Of a stretch of 64,000 nucleotides of DNA, positions 11,951 through 23,330 are shown piece after piece. The DNA comes from Carex sylvatica (Eukaryota > Streptophyta > Magnoliopsida > Poales > Cyperaceae). Positions within the stretch are counted from its first letter, which is position 1. The number at the start of each line of letters is the position of its first letter. The notes beneath the pieces are model-generated. The model worked only from the letters and a program-made list of their open reading frames with translations. It made no database searches and was not told where the DNA came from. Location: NCBI GenBank assembly GCA_964058845.1, contig CAXKVR010000376.1:151518-215517 (forward strand). The letters run 5' to 3'. A program made the position numbers and the translations under genes.

Positions 11951-12340
11951 TAGGGCTGCAAAAATAATTCATAGTTCGTAATTCGATTTTAAAAAATTCG
12001 TAAAAAATTTGATTCGAAATAGTTCAAAATTAATTCAAATTAAATTTAAATTGGACCTGGTTCGTTCAAAATGAGTTCGCGAACTATTATAGTTCGAAAT
12101 TCAAAGTAACATAAACCGTTAATTTATGCTAATGACTTAAAACCCTAGACGACTTTCACCTCTCTCTTTCGACGACTACGATGACTCTTCTTTGTCGTAA
12201 AAAAGTTGGTGAAAGGTTCGAAATTGAGTTCGTAAAAAATTTGATTCGGAATTAATTCAAACTAAACTTAGTTCGAAATTAATTCAAACCAAAGTCAAAC
12301 TGGAGTAAGTTTGATTCGGTTCGATTTGTTTGCAGCCCTA
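11951..12340. mobile_element. hAT-type MITE upstream of CcmE
   Basis: Perfect 12-bp terminal inverted repeats TAGGGCTGCAAA / TTTGCAGCCCTA and a perfect 8-bp target duplication CACTACCG (11943-11950 and 12341-12348). The 390-bp interior is built from repeats of TTCGAATTAATTCAAA type in both orientations. No coding capacity. It ends 370 bp before the CcmE start codon, so it may overlap the promoter. Confidence 0.88.
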
Positions 12341-12530
12341 CACTACCGCGTAGAAGAAGAAATTGAAACCGTCCGATTTAATCTGATACGAATCTCAAAG
12401 CTGAAAGATCTCCGTGCATCTTTAGCTGGTAAAAATATTGGTAGGCTGGAATTGTGCAGATTGCAGAGTGATGTGAAAATTGCGGGGCTGGAAGAGGCCA
12501 GAGCCCAGAGGTACGCTTCCTTGAGTGCGT

Positions 12531-12640
12531 ATCCCCCTGAGATATCTCATATTTTACCTTTGAGATTCGTGTAGAATGTATCGGAACGGTTGATATATTT
12601 CTTAAAAGTCACGCGAAATATGAGATATCTCAGAGGATCC
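12531..12640. repeat. Small inverted-repeat element just 5' of CcmE
   Basis: Arms of about 20 bp, CCTGAGATATCTCATATTT at 12535 and its complement AAATATGAGATATCTCAGAG at 12616, are each nearly palindromic at GAGATATCTC. Outer bases read GTATCCCC and GGATCC. It lies 70 bp upstream of the CcmE ATG and so probably in its leader or core promoter. Confidence 0.6.
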
Positions 12641-12710
12641 TTGGCGTGGTTGACCGACGCTCCATTTAGACCAGCATATTTGCTCGACAGACTTCTCAAC
12701 CTTCTCTCCA

Positions 12711-14666
12711 ATGGCGTCTCCAATGGCATCTCGCCTCCGCTCTTCCCTCTCTCCCTTGCTCCTTCGCTCTTCTCTTAACACTCTTTCCATTCCCTCCCCT
12801 CCGCTACCTCCCAACCCCCTCTGCCATCCTTTACCCCTCACCCCTTTTTCTCTGCCCTTCTCCACTTCCTCTCGCCGCCTTCCCTCCTCCCGTCCTCGCC
12901 ACGTCGACATCGGCGCACGTGCAAGGCAACTACAAAACCGACGGTTATGGACCTACGCTCTAACCTTCGGCTGTGTGGCGGGGTTTATTGTTATCGTGCT
13001 GAGCACGTTTCAAGATCAGCTCGTGTTTTACATAACCCCTACGGATGCATTGTCGAAATTCGAGTCGGATCCTAAGAAGAATCGATTCAGACTGGGAGGA
13101 CTTGTACTGGAGGGATCCGTTGTGCACCCAAGCCCCAATTCGCCTGAGATGGAGTTTGTTGTCACCGATCTGATCACTGACATCCTCGTACGGTACTATT
13201 AGTTTAAATTCCACTATAATTATGGATTGATTATATTCTCAATTGGAACCTCAGTTATGTCTGTCTGAATAGTGGGTATCTCTGGTAAAGAGTTTTTGTT
13301 TTGGCAGAATAGTATTACTCTATTTTTTTCTTATTTCCCAATTAATAGTTAAAAGGGGCGTTAATTAAAGTATTATCTGATTAAGGAATTCATCAGGAAT
13401 TTACCATTGGAGTTTGGAGGAAAGGAATGAGAAGTTACCTGAGTACAATTACACCAGAAACTCAAGGGTGCATGAAACTTCGAAAAAATGTGTACAAGGA
13501 TTCACCCCATTTCTCTCCATTCCCACACAATGCTTCCTTTCCTTAGTTAGGTCACTTCTAATGGATATTAATAGCACATCATAACCTGATATTATGTCAT
13601 TTGTTGAAGCTAACCAAAATGGAATTAATATGGCAATTCATGCTTGAATTTCCCTCTCGTTCGTGAAGTTAACCAAATGGTTTAGTTAGTATGACATTTG
13701 TACTTGAATTTGATAATTCATACTAAAAATCAACTTTCATTACAATTAGAACAACAAATTATTTGGACAAATGATTGATATGAATAAACTGGGAGTTCAT
13801 TGATATTAGTTTCAGAGTGGTCAGCCATGGTAAGTACATACAAGGTTGCAACCCTTGCCATAAATTCTCTGACTATAATGGGGTGCATAATGACTCTTAC
13901 TTGTGGGGTTTTTACGTAGCCCAAGACCACTTGACTTCATAGTTCATCCTGAGGTTTATTTGTGGCCTTCTATTATAGCAGTGGACTGGTTATGTTAGCA
14001 TTGGGTTGGAGTTTGTACTTGGGTTGTTATTCCTTTTAGTAAGATTCAAATTAATTTGAGTGGACTCTAACCAACACCACCAGCATATGGAGAATTTGAC
14101 CTTAAATCTATAGTTTTATACTAAAGTTGTCAATGAGGTAGTGCTTGAATAGAATCTTTTCTTGATCTCGGGTTTTGTAATCTTATAGCAACTTCAAATG
14201 GAAAAATAATCCCACAAATAAGGATTTTTGGCTCTATGTTCAATTTTTATAGTTATGGGGTTAAAAGTCTGCTCATGAATCATGACCTAATCCAATCTGA
14301 ACTAAACCACCAGGAAATCAAGAATCTCTGAAACAAAATCAGTAAGCAAATCGCCTTTGATTCCTCAATCTCATAGAATTTGTCTTTTATATATATATAT
14401 ATAGCTATGAGGGGTCTCTGCCAGATTTATTTCGTGAGGGGCACTCAGTTGTGGTGGAGGGTTTTCTAAAGCCATTTCCTGAGGAGATAAAAGCTCAAAA
14501 ATCGAAAGTATCAGAGAAAGCAAGAAGCACCGAATGCTTCTTCAAGGCAACAGAGGTCTTAGCGAAGCATGACGAGAAATACATGCCCAAAGAAGTAGCT
14601 GAGGCGCTAGAGAGAAACAAGAAAACGCTTGAGGCTGAACGAAGTGCAGCAACCAGTGCAAGTTAA
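12711..14666 (+). CDS. CCME: CcmE, mitochondrial cytochrome c maturation haem chaperone
   Basis: Two exons, 12711-13192 and 14405-14666, join in phase 2 to give 247 aa. Residues 1-60 are Ser/Pro/Leu/Arg-rich with no acids, as expected of a mitochondrial presequence. Then comes [17 protein letters not shown], one membrane segment (about 79-97) and the OB-fold domain with [12 protein letters not shown] and [15 protein letters not shown]. The signature [10 protein letters not shown] carries the haem-binding His216 and Tyr220. In the mitochondrial CCM pathway CcmE accepts haem and passes it to apocytochrome c through CcmF/CcmH. The first ATG (12711) is used; a second lies four codons later. The single 1.2-kb intron interrupts the Arg codon before Tyr162. 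The frame is intact and all key residues are present. Confidence 0.95.
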
Positions 14667-15945
14667 TTCATTTTGCGAATAACATTTATACTTACTACCT
14701 TGATATACATGTTTTTGAATTTTGGTTGCTGTTTCAAGAGAGTGAGAGATATAGTTTTATAGATCAATTTTGGAGGTTACGTAGAGCCTGCTGAGAGTTT
14801 CACATGAATCAAATTCATTTTTGATTGGCAATAATATTGAGAAACAATGCCAAATTTAATACAATTTCTTAATTTGTTATTCATATACTAAGTTTCTGTG
14901 GTTTATTACGTACGGTGTAATTGAACGCGGTAAATATCACATCTTCAACCAGGAGAGGATTGGTTTTTAGTTTTTGTTATTTTGTCTGTTTAACTCTGGA
15001 TGTGTTCTTAGATGCGAACTCTGAACTGTGTGTACTCTACGCCTCTACAGTGTAACCACAGCCAAACATTCGCAGCAGGTGTTTTCTCTACATAATTTTT
15101 TTATTTAGAAATATATTAAAATATTTTGTTGGGAAGGAGAAAGATGATATTTTTTTTTCAATGCACTACAAGAAATTGAATTATCGATTCTGCTTTATAC
15201 ATTTTCCAAGAAACTGAACTTTCAATTCAACTCTTTAGAGTTTGTATTCATATCTCAATTATTGATCAAATACCTGATTTGCATACTAATTCTAAATAAC
15301 CGAATCAATCTTTAGTCACAGAAAATATCTGATTTACATACAAATTCTAAGGAACCGAATTAATGATTCATTTCTTTACAAAATATTAAATACATTTCTT
15401 AGAATACAAAGATTCTGTTTTCTCTATGCTATATACCGACAAGCATTCAACCAGGAACGGAGGAACCGAGTGCCCGTGATTTGTTCCTGCTTGCTCGGAT
15501 CTAAACTTCCATTCGGCCGTCGATTTAGCTCTGAGTCCCTTCCCCATCTCTTCACGGAACCTGCTTGCTAGTAGCCCCTGTCGCCGCCCTTCCTACTTCT
15601 CTTTGATTTCCGACCACCACCACAACACCCTCCTCTGTTTACCTCGGTTACCAGGTGCCCTTTGGTGACTGTCCTCCTCCTCTTCTTCTTCGGTGCTGAC
15701 CTCCGACCTAACTTCTCTCATCGCTTTCCTTCACTCAGCAAGTCTCCATCCACTATACCCCTGTACCGGGCCCAATTATTCCCGCTATTTAATACATCCT
15801 TGGTAATGCTTTGAATTGCTATAGCTTTCCCCTTCGTCCTCCTTAAAATTCAGCAACATTTCCCCCGAAAACTGCCTATGCCATTCTTACGCATTTCCGT
15901 CTGCTACAAATGTAGAAAATTTTCCAAACTTCACTGTCAATTATT

Positions 15946-17080
15946 TTGGTGTCAGCTCCAAAAATAATACAACATGGTACATACCTTTGCTTTGGTGAGC
16001 TTCAATTTATGTGGTTACAAATGTGGGCTGATTATTACTTGGGCATCAACCGTGATTGTTTCGAAACTATCTATGATATTAGGCACCATTGGGTATCAGT
16101 TTTTGTTAGGCATTATTTGCAAATTATTTCAGCTCATGCAATCTCTCAAGTGTCAAGTACATGTCCTATTGATCCTGCTTTGTCCTTTGAACTAGAAGGA
16201 TCTGTAAAATGGAAAGTAACAATTTCAGTTCCCTATTTCTGTACCTGTTAGTACTACTAAATAGGACTCTATGCTCCAGGGAACTAATATGGAAGTATCT
16301 TTCCCTAATTTTTTTTTTCTTTGTCCTCACATTAGGCTACATCAAAGGGAAGGTACAAGGGCATAGAATGTAGTGCTGGTAAGTCATTTATATACCTTAT
16401 TTCTTTCTGCTACTTCTCATGCTCGCTTCTATCTCTGTTCTGATATTATCTTAGTTCTGATTTTAAAGATAAATATATAACGACGATTGATGAGGCTATG
16501 CAAGTACTCTGGAAAGAATGTGAAATAAACCAGTGGGACATTGGTGTTGCCAGCGTATGTCGTTTGGTAAGGTACTGGTATCTATTCACCTACTGATGGA
16601 CCAAATTGTTCTGTCTAAGTTCTATTTCTGTTATCTTTTTTCTTTTATTTATTTCCTCTCGCATTCAAGTACAAAGTTTCGAATCAATTCGAGCTGAATT
16701 TAGGTCTAATTGAGGCTTCTTTTAACGAATAAGAGTCATTAATGGGCTTTTTCCAATACTGAGCACATTGTTTGTAAGTACCCTACTTAAATTAGGAACT
16801 TCTTCCGTAGAAAGCAACAGTCCATTGTTGCTATCATGATTCGAAAAAAACAAATATAGAATAAAACTTTGATTCAAGTCCAGTGGTAATTTACTACCAT
16901 TTCTTTGTCAGGCCTGACTCAACAACTACATTACCTTTTTATATGACAAAATAATTATGCATTCTAAGGGTAAAGATTTCAACAGAGCAGGTTTGGCTTA
17001 AGATAGCATGTGGAATACAGCTTTGGAAACAACACAGGATATGCTTAGTGTGCTGGACCAAGTAAAAACTGCTCTGGTAA
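15946..17080 (+). pseudogene. Possible decayed multi-exon gene, family not recognised
   Basis: Several short frames look coding by composition and end at plausible splice sites. One is a 101-codon frame at 15946-16251 (with FGELQFMWLQMWADYYLG). Another is TIDEAMQVLWKECEINQWD at 16484-16540. A third is DSMWNTALETTQDMLSVLDQ at about 17000-17060, ending at a GTAATA donor after LDQVKTAL. I could not join them into one reading frame and do not recognise the family. 15.4-15.75 kb is GC-richer and could be its first exon or promoter. It may be a broken gene, a gene fragment carried by a transposon, or chance. Low confidence. Confidence 0.2.
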
Positions 17081-18257
17081 TATATTCACTATCTTCTAAC
17101 CCTACTGTACATCTTGAGTGGGCTTCAGCAAGTAACACATTTTACTAAATTGATGTTCGGATTTAGTTGCACGATTACATTAAAACTTCTCTGCCACAAT
17201 TACTGTTAATAAGCTATGGCTACATTTACATCATACTGCGCTGACGCCTCCTGCTTTACCATGTCAATTGCTGCAAAATCTGGGCACTGTACTTACAGAT
17301 AATGGTTGAAATCATGTCCTCCAGTAATGATGCTCAATGTGACCAGCATGGTCCTTCAGCATCAGTATTTTATTATGTCTTTCCTTTTTTATTTTTTTTG
17401 AAGAATTTTTTTGTTAACTGACATTGCTCAATTAGACCTTCAATGAACAACAATTTCCTTCCTGTCCCAACCTTCACTAATGCCTACCAGTTGGTATTGT
17501 CGAACCAACTAAACAAGAGTCATAAGCGATCTCAACTCGTATCTTTTGACATAATGCTCCCATTTTATATTTTGTATGTATTAAAAAATAAGGCTCAGAG
17601 GTGACATTACAGTGAAGTTTGGTGACGCAGTTATACATCTTGAAAAGGTAAATATCTTCCATGTAGTTTCCGATTTCATCGGCCATTGCCACAATGCCAA
17701 CATATGCCTCTATTTTCTGAGTGATTGAGCTGAAATTTAGATCATTTTATTCATCTATGAAACTTTGATTAAACCCTAAAAATGAGGAAGGAAAAAAAAA
17801 TCCAGTGTTCACTATCTCTCCCCTTTCTCTTATTGATATGAAAAATGACACGACAAAAGAAAGACCAGACGGAATATACATGATGAATCTATAGTCTATA
17901 ATGTAAAATATTACTTCCTTTTATAAATCTAAATTTGAAGAAAAGAAAATTATATAATAATGTGTTAGAGAATCATATTTCCAATAAAATAACATAGTTT
18001 ATATACACAATTTTACAAAAAAAAAAGGTCCTGCGGCAGTATATGATTTCGAAGCAATTTTAAAAGAAAACACTTGATGAACTTAATGTAAAGCTGCCTA
18101 CCTATTGAAATAGTTACATAATATTGTGCTAATTATCATGATACATGAGAAAGCCACTTGACATTCCGTAGTAGAATAATATTAATTAGGGCCTGTTCCT
18201 AAGCATCCCAACCCATGAGAAATTGTAGGGTTCCAATCCAGCAGGAAATTCTTTCAG

Positions 18258-18405
18258 TGAGTCTATGGTACAATGCATAGCACGGATGGGTCCGTACTAT
18301 GGGTTAATATTTTCGTTCTAACAATCCTAATGGTCGATTCGAACCATTCAACATAATTTCTATATGAATATTTACTTGCATACCGAATTGAATTCCTAAA
18401 AAAGA
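18258..18405. mobile_element. Fragment of a palindromic MITE, end type GAGTCTATGGTAC
   Basis: Begins TGAGTCTATGGTACAATG, then GGTCCGTACTATGGGTTAA and ATTCGAACCATTCAACAT, the same order as in the element at 55322. Only the left part is kept. Confidence 0.5.
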
Positions 18406-21027
18406 AGCTACAAATGAGAAGAAACTTATACTGCAGCCTACCAAATTAAAAGGAAGGAACATAACCACCAGCTCCTCCCAACTTATAAAATTGGCAATTT
18501 TAGGGTTCCTAACGTAACTTTTCCAATTCTACTGCCAACATTTATCTCCTGAGAGCCTAATTCAATTATCCTGCATAGTTTACCATTACATGCTGGATTG
18601 TACTCTGTTTTTACAATCCCAAATCTCTACCACCGAACATTTATACAGTGACCACCGGGTGTATATTCTACTGGTAACCTTCACTCGTCTATTAAAGTTT
18701 ACAAGTCAGCAAAGCCCACTATAACGAGTCAAAAATACCTCCTCCTCTCCATGAATAATATATAGCAAACTTCGCCCTTCGTATCTAATGTAGTTGACAT
18801 AATAAAACAGCCGATTGAAAAGGGTAAAACTGCACATGTAGACAATGCGCTTTACATGTTTGTAACTATAAATTTCCAGCCATGTATGAAAATGCATTGC
18901 AAGCAAAATGATGCAGCTTGAGACCATATGTAAATATTTGTGAGGTTTGACTTCACTTAGTCTCACTGAAATGTGATGTAAACAACCAGGAAGTTAAAGA
19001 CCAGGAGAACATAAAAGTTGGAGTGAAACCACCAGCTGGAGAGCATCAAAGTACATAATGAGGACTCCAACAGGATAAAATAACTTTGCTCGTCTCTTAC
19101 AAAGGTAAATTCTTCGTTGTTTGAAAGATTGATATATGAAATGTTCCCGACTGTTTCTATTTATAGAGCAGTGGTCATTCTGGTATAAAGACTGAAAACT
19201 GACATTCTGTCTATCTTGCTATGAACATGATTTCGCACAAATCTAACATGAACAATTCCTCCCCCAACAGGAAAGCATTCCCACCTACTAATTGAATGAG
19301 ACATAGTGCTTTCACCATCTCCACTTTGGAAGTTTCTAAAATAATGGCTACCAGCATGACTTTCATATGAAAATCTGTTGGAGACCAGTTTTAATTCATC
19401 TTTGAAACCATTGTTCCATTACTTTCTAAATTAGGTTGGAAATAATACTACTGAATGGTGCATTATGTTTACAATAGGCCACTTATTTTGGAAAAAAATA
19501 TTACCAACATCATGACAGATGTAAAATGTTACCTCCAACACATTTTCATATCAAGATCATGTTAAATGGTTTGGATAGACTACTTGAAGTTTCAAAAATG
19601 AAGATATGAATGTACAGTAAGGATGGATGTGTTCTGTTCAAACTGCCATAGCCTGACTACCATTTAGCTATTATTATTTTTTTCCATATATTCCTTCGTA
19701 CTTGCTAATGCGTCCATCCTCCTTCCAAATTATGACAGCTCTCTATGCAGTAACTACAGCATTGCTGATCAACGTACATCTCTGCATAAGGAACTACCAT
19801 TTTTTAATTTTTTCTGGCATTAATTGTCATGATTGTATTGATGAGATCATTGAGATCTGATTCAAATGTTAATCCAGTACATAGGCAAGTTCTTATAAAT
19901 ATTTATATTCATTTGTTTTGATGTTTGTACTATATTTGTAGAAGTCATGTTATTGAAATCAATATTTATTAGCCAGTAATATTTCTAACTAAAAAATTGA
20001 AACTAATTTAGAAAGTGTTCACTGTGTTCACTTCATATATCCTAAAAACAGAAGGAAGAATGCAACGAGCCTTTCATCTTAGAAAAATATTCCTCTACAC
20101 TATATATTACAATAGTATAATATTATCATTGCCAGTGCAACGTTTGGGTACTAACTACTAACAAAGAAAATGATGGGATTTGTTGACAATTATAATAAAC
20201 ATCTTTTAAATATAAATGACGTTATTTGGAATGTGATTTGTTATATCATGGTTAGACGATAACGTTCAATGTAGTACTTTTAAATTATTGAAATTAAAAA
20301 GTTGACAGTGTACCAGAATGTCTTCCAATAAATTCCTGACCTTACATGCAAAGTGAAATAAATCTGTACAGTTGAAAAAATTTCATGCAACTCTAAATTA
20401 TTGAAAATAAAAAGTTGATCATAAGTTCAACATATTCCTTCAGAGAACTATAAATATTTATAATCATCAACGCCAATTAATAATATGACATATAAAAGTT
20501 CATTGTATGCCAGAGGAACCGAAATTTTTTTAGTTGCCACCCTATTAAATCCGAATTAAATCAATATCACCCTGAAAATCGGATTTCAGATTCCACCACG
20601 AACTCAGACTCAGTCCGCGGACGAATTCGAATTGGGCCCGCGTACTGGGCCTGTGCACTGATCAGAACGCATACTGGGTCGGCGGACCAATTCGTTCGCG
20701 AACTGGGTCGGCGCACCGACCCGTTCGCGTACCCAGTCGGCGGACGGATTGGTAACCTTTAAAATCCTCGAAAATTCATCTGTAGCTCATAATTGTTCAG
20801 CAAAGCTCCTTACAGAGGTGATTTTTTTTACAGTTTTTTTTTAAAATTTATTTTAATTTAGTCTAATTTTTTTCAGAGCAAGCAAATCTTCGTTACTGCC
20901 TTTTAATTTAGTCTAATTTTTTTACAGAGTGGTGAATTATTTTAATTTAGTCTGAATTCATCTGTTGTTGCTTTTAAATTTAGTCTAAATTTTTTAATTA
21001 TTAGGTTGTCCCTTATTTCAACCAACT

Positions 21028-21225
21028 ATGATTGGAATTGCTTGTTATTTTGGTGGTGAAGTATTACAAGAATCAAATGGCGCTTTTTATAGTACCCAGA
21101 CACCGAAAATGTTTAATATCGACTCAGGTTTAGATTTTAGAGGTATAAAAATGAAAGTGTACCAGCAACTCGGTATTGACCACCATAATTATGAATTGGT
21201 AATTACCGCAAGGATCAATATTTAG
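21028..21225 (+). pseudogene. MULE transposase, N-terminal remnant
   Basis: 65 codons starting MIGIACYFGGEVLQESNG and ending near YELVITARIN. They align with the first 65 residues of the transposase at 37540 (MLVALYMGGKLQKGVDG ... YEIELATRID). This is the small N-terminal module that precedes the MuDR domain in plant MULE proteins. The frame stops right after the similarity, so the breakpoint of an internal deletion lies close to 21222. MuDR, DDE and SWIM domains are missing. Non-functional by itself. Confidence 0.75.
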
Positions 21226-21395
21226 ACTAAATTAAAATAATGGAAATCTTGTCCATGACCAGTGCTGGAGGAGAGAAACTGGACCGTATATATTCTGTTT
21301 TTTGACCTATTTTGATACAAGTTGTAGTTATTTTTAATACAATAAGAGAAAATATTTTATTCATTAAAATAATAATAAGATAAAGTAATTTATAC

Positions 21396-22344
21396 CCGGC
21401 AAGCAGTGTATAAACCTCGATACAGATATGCCAAGACCGCTGCACTCCAATTCATCTGTGGAGGGTCATCCAAGTCCCTCAGCCACTCCAGCATACAAGC
21501 AGGAACGGTGTTTCCAGAAGAATCTGGAAACAACCAGCATGAGAACATCTCCATGATGTAATCCCATGTCCACCTTTCCATCATCTCTCGAGGCATTTTC
21601 TCGCAATTTTTCCCTACAAATACAAATTAATTTAGTACATAGTATAAAAATTACAATCAAATAATTACTGTTAAAAATAAAACTTACTTGAATGCCGTCC
21701 GCAAATAAGGGATACTGATGTCATTTTTCAATGGAACCTTCGACCTCTTCAGGCTCCTTTCCTTCATTAGTGAGGAGCCCAACAGTTCTTCAACTGTCCG
21801 TGTGAAGTTCCTGTACTCCATACCCGTCACAGCCCGTCCAATAATAGGCAGTCCCCAGAGACAACTCACATCCTGGAGAGACACCGTGATCTCTCTAACT
21901 GGTAGGTGGAATGTGTGTGTCTCCGGCCGCCACCTCTCGATCAACGCAGATAGAAGGGCGACATCTGCAGTAATGGGGGTCAGCTGCGAGACATGCCACA
22001 GACCCAACCTCTTTAGTTCGGGAGCGTAGCGCTCGTCGTACAGGATACTCATCTGATTGTTCCACGTCGACGTCAAGGTATGAGTCTGCATTCAATTTCA
22101 AAACAAGCAAACATATAACTTACTTACTAATTTTGTTCAAATGAATATTAAAATTATTTCCATTTCTCAAAACTTAAGTTTACATATGCATTTATGATTT
22201 TGTGCTCCTCGAATTTATACTAGCAGAGAGGGCTGATACTCTCTTTCGTCAAATTTGGAAATATCGTATGGGCCAGTGATAAATCCAACAGTATATCTTG
22301 TTCCGTACGAGGATACTCATTAGTACCACTGGTTGACGCCGTAC
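21396..22344 (-). pseudogene. Plant mobile domain (PMD) gene, truncated and frameshifted
   Basis: Exons on the minus strand at 22085-21688 and 21613-21396, with a possible upstream exon at about 22344-22221 (contains EYPRTEQDILLDLSLAH). The main exon has LGLWHVSQLTPITADVALL, then the PMD hallmark ERWRPETHTFHLP, then DVSCLWGLPI. The next exon has FPDSSGNTVPACM and WSAAVLAYLYRGLYTACR, matching the intact gene at 31833-32010, and ends at the same donor position. Reading across the 21688/21613 junction puts the second exon out of frame by one base. Later PMD exons are missing. PMD proteins related to Arabidopsis MAIN/MAIL1 occur both as host genes and inside transposons. This copy is a passenger of MULE-2 and is broken. 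Confidence 0.8.
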
Positions 22345-22349
22345 TGAAA

Positions 22350-22960
22350 TTAATTTTATCAATTTTTAAATCTATCAGTAATATATTTCACAATTCTAAA
22401 TTTTAAATTATAAATTGGCCTAAATACAAATTGATCTAAATTGGTAAATCTTCCAAATTGATATAAATTAGTACATTTGTAAACTAATTTGCTACATTTA
22501 AATAAATAATTCTAAACTTTTATTAAATAGTCTAAATTGGTACATTTCTAAACTAATTTCGTTATTTTACAAATTGGTCTAAATTGGTACATTTCTAAAC
22601 TAATTTGGTACATCTTTCAAATTGATCTAAATTAGTACATCGTCCAAATTAATCTAAATTGACACATTTCTAAACTAATTGGTACATTTAAATAAACAGT
22701 TCTAAATTTTTATAAAATGATCTAAATTGGTACATTATACAAATTGGTTTAAATTGGTACATTTTAAAACTAAACAGTTCTAAATTGGTACATTTTAAAA
22801 CTAAATAGTTCTAAATTATATTATCAAATATTAACTAAAGAATAAAAAAATTTAACTAACCAATTCTAAATTATACTACAAAAAATTTCACTAAACAGTA
22901 ATAAATTTTATCTAAATAATCATAAAAATAAATAACAAAAATTAAATTGAAAAAAAAAAT
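22350..22960. repeat. Degenerate AT-rich tandem repeat in MULE-2
   Basis: Many loose copies of TCTAAATTGGTACATTT and TAAACTAATT occupy the space between the PMD 5' end and the right TIR. The period is irregular. Confidence 0.6.
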
Positions 22961-23330
22961 TTACTTTTTTTCCCTTGGAGGACGCTTCAGACTCTGCTGG
23001 ACGGTGAAAAAACGGAGAGTGGTAAGAATTTCAGTCCGCACGTGAATATATGCGTACGGAATCTATTCGCCGACTGGATACGCGAACGGGTCGGTCCGCC
23101 GACTCAATTCGCGCATGGATCGGTGCACCGCCCCAGTTCGCGAACGGATCGGTCCGCCGACCCAGTATGCATTCTGATCAGTGCGCAGGCCCAGTACGCG
23201 AGCCCAATTCGAATCCGTCTGCGAACTGAGTCTGAATTCGTAGTGAAATCTAAAATCTAATTTTCCGAGTGATATTGATTTAATTCGGATTTAATAAAGT
23301 GGCAACAAAAAAAAATTTCTTCCAGAGAAA

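Larger units (their letters stand above)
14667..20518. other. Largely empty 5.9-kb intergenic region
   Basis: Holds the CcmE 3' end, a weak coding-like zone at 15.9-17.1 kb (separate entry) and a MITE fragment at 18258. The rest is AT-rich, with short ORFs that do not chain through splice sites and match nothing I know. Confidence 0.5.
20519..23321. mobile_element. Internally deleted MULE carrying PMD-gene and transposase remnants (MULE-2)
   Basis: Inverted ends of roughly 240-290 bp (20519-20757 and about 23035-23321), beginning GAAATTTTTTTAGTTGCCAC on the left. They are rich in repeated GGTCGGCGGACC-like and TTCGCGAACTGGGTCGG motifs. The flanks CCAGAGGAA (20510-20518) and CCAGAGAAA (23322-23330) are a 9-bp target duplication with one mismatch. 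Inside are a plus-strand transposase 5' fragment (21028-21225) and minus-strand PMD exons (21396-22344), convergent as in the large element at 29242. A deletion seems to have removed most of the transposase and the PMD 3' half. It is not autonomous. The TIR sequence differs from that of the large element, so it is a separate family. Confidence 0.85.

Noticed and set aside
12602..12910. Arg/Glu-rich minus-strand frame
   Set aside because: Antisense shadow of the CcmE presequence exon.
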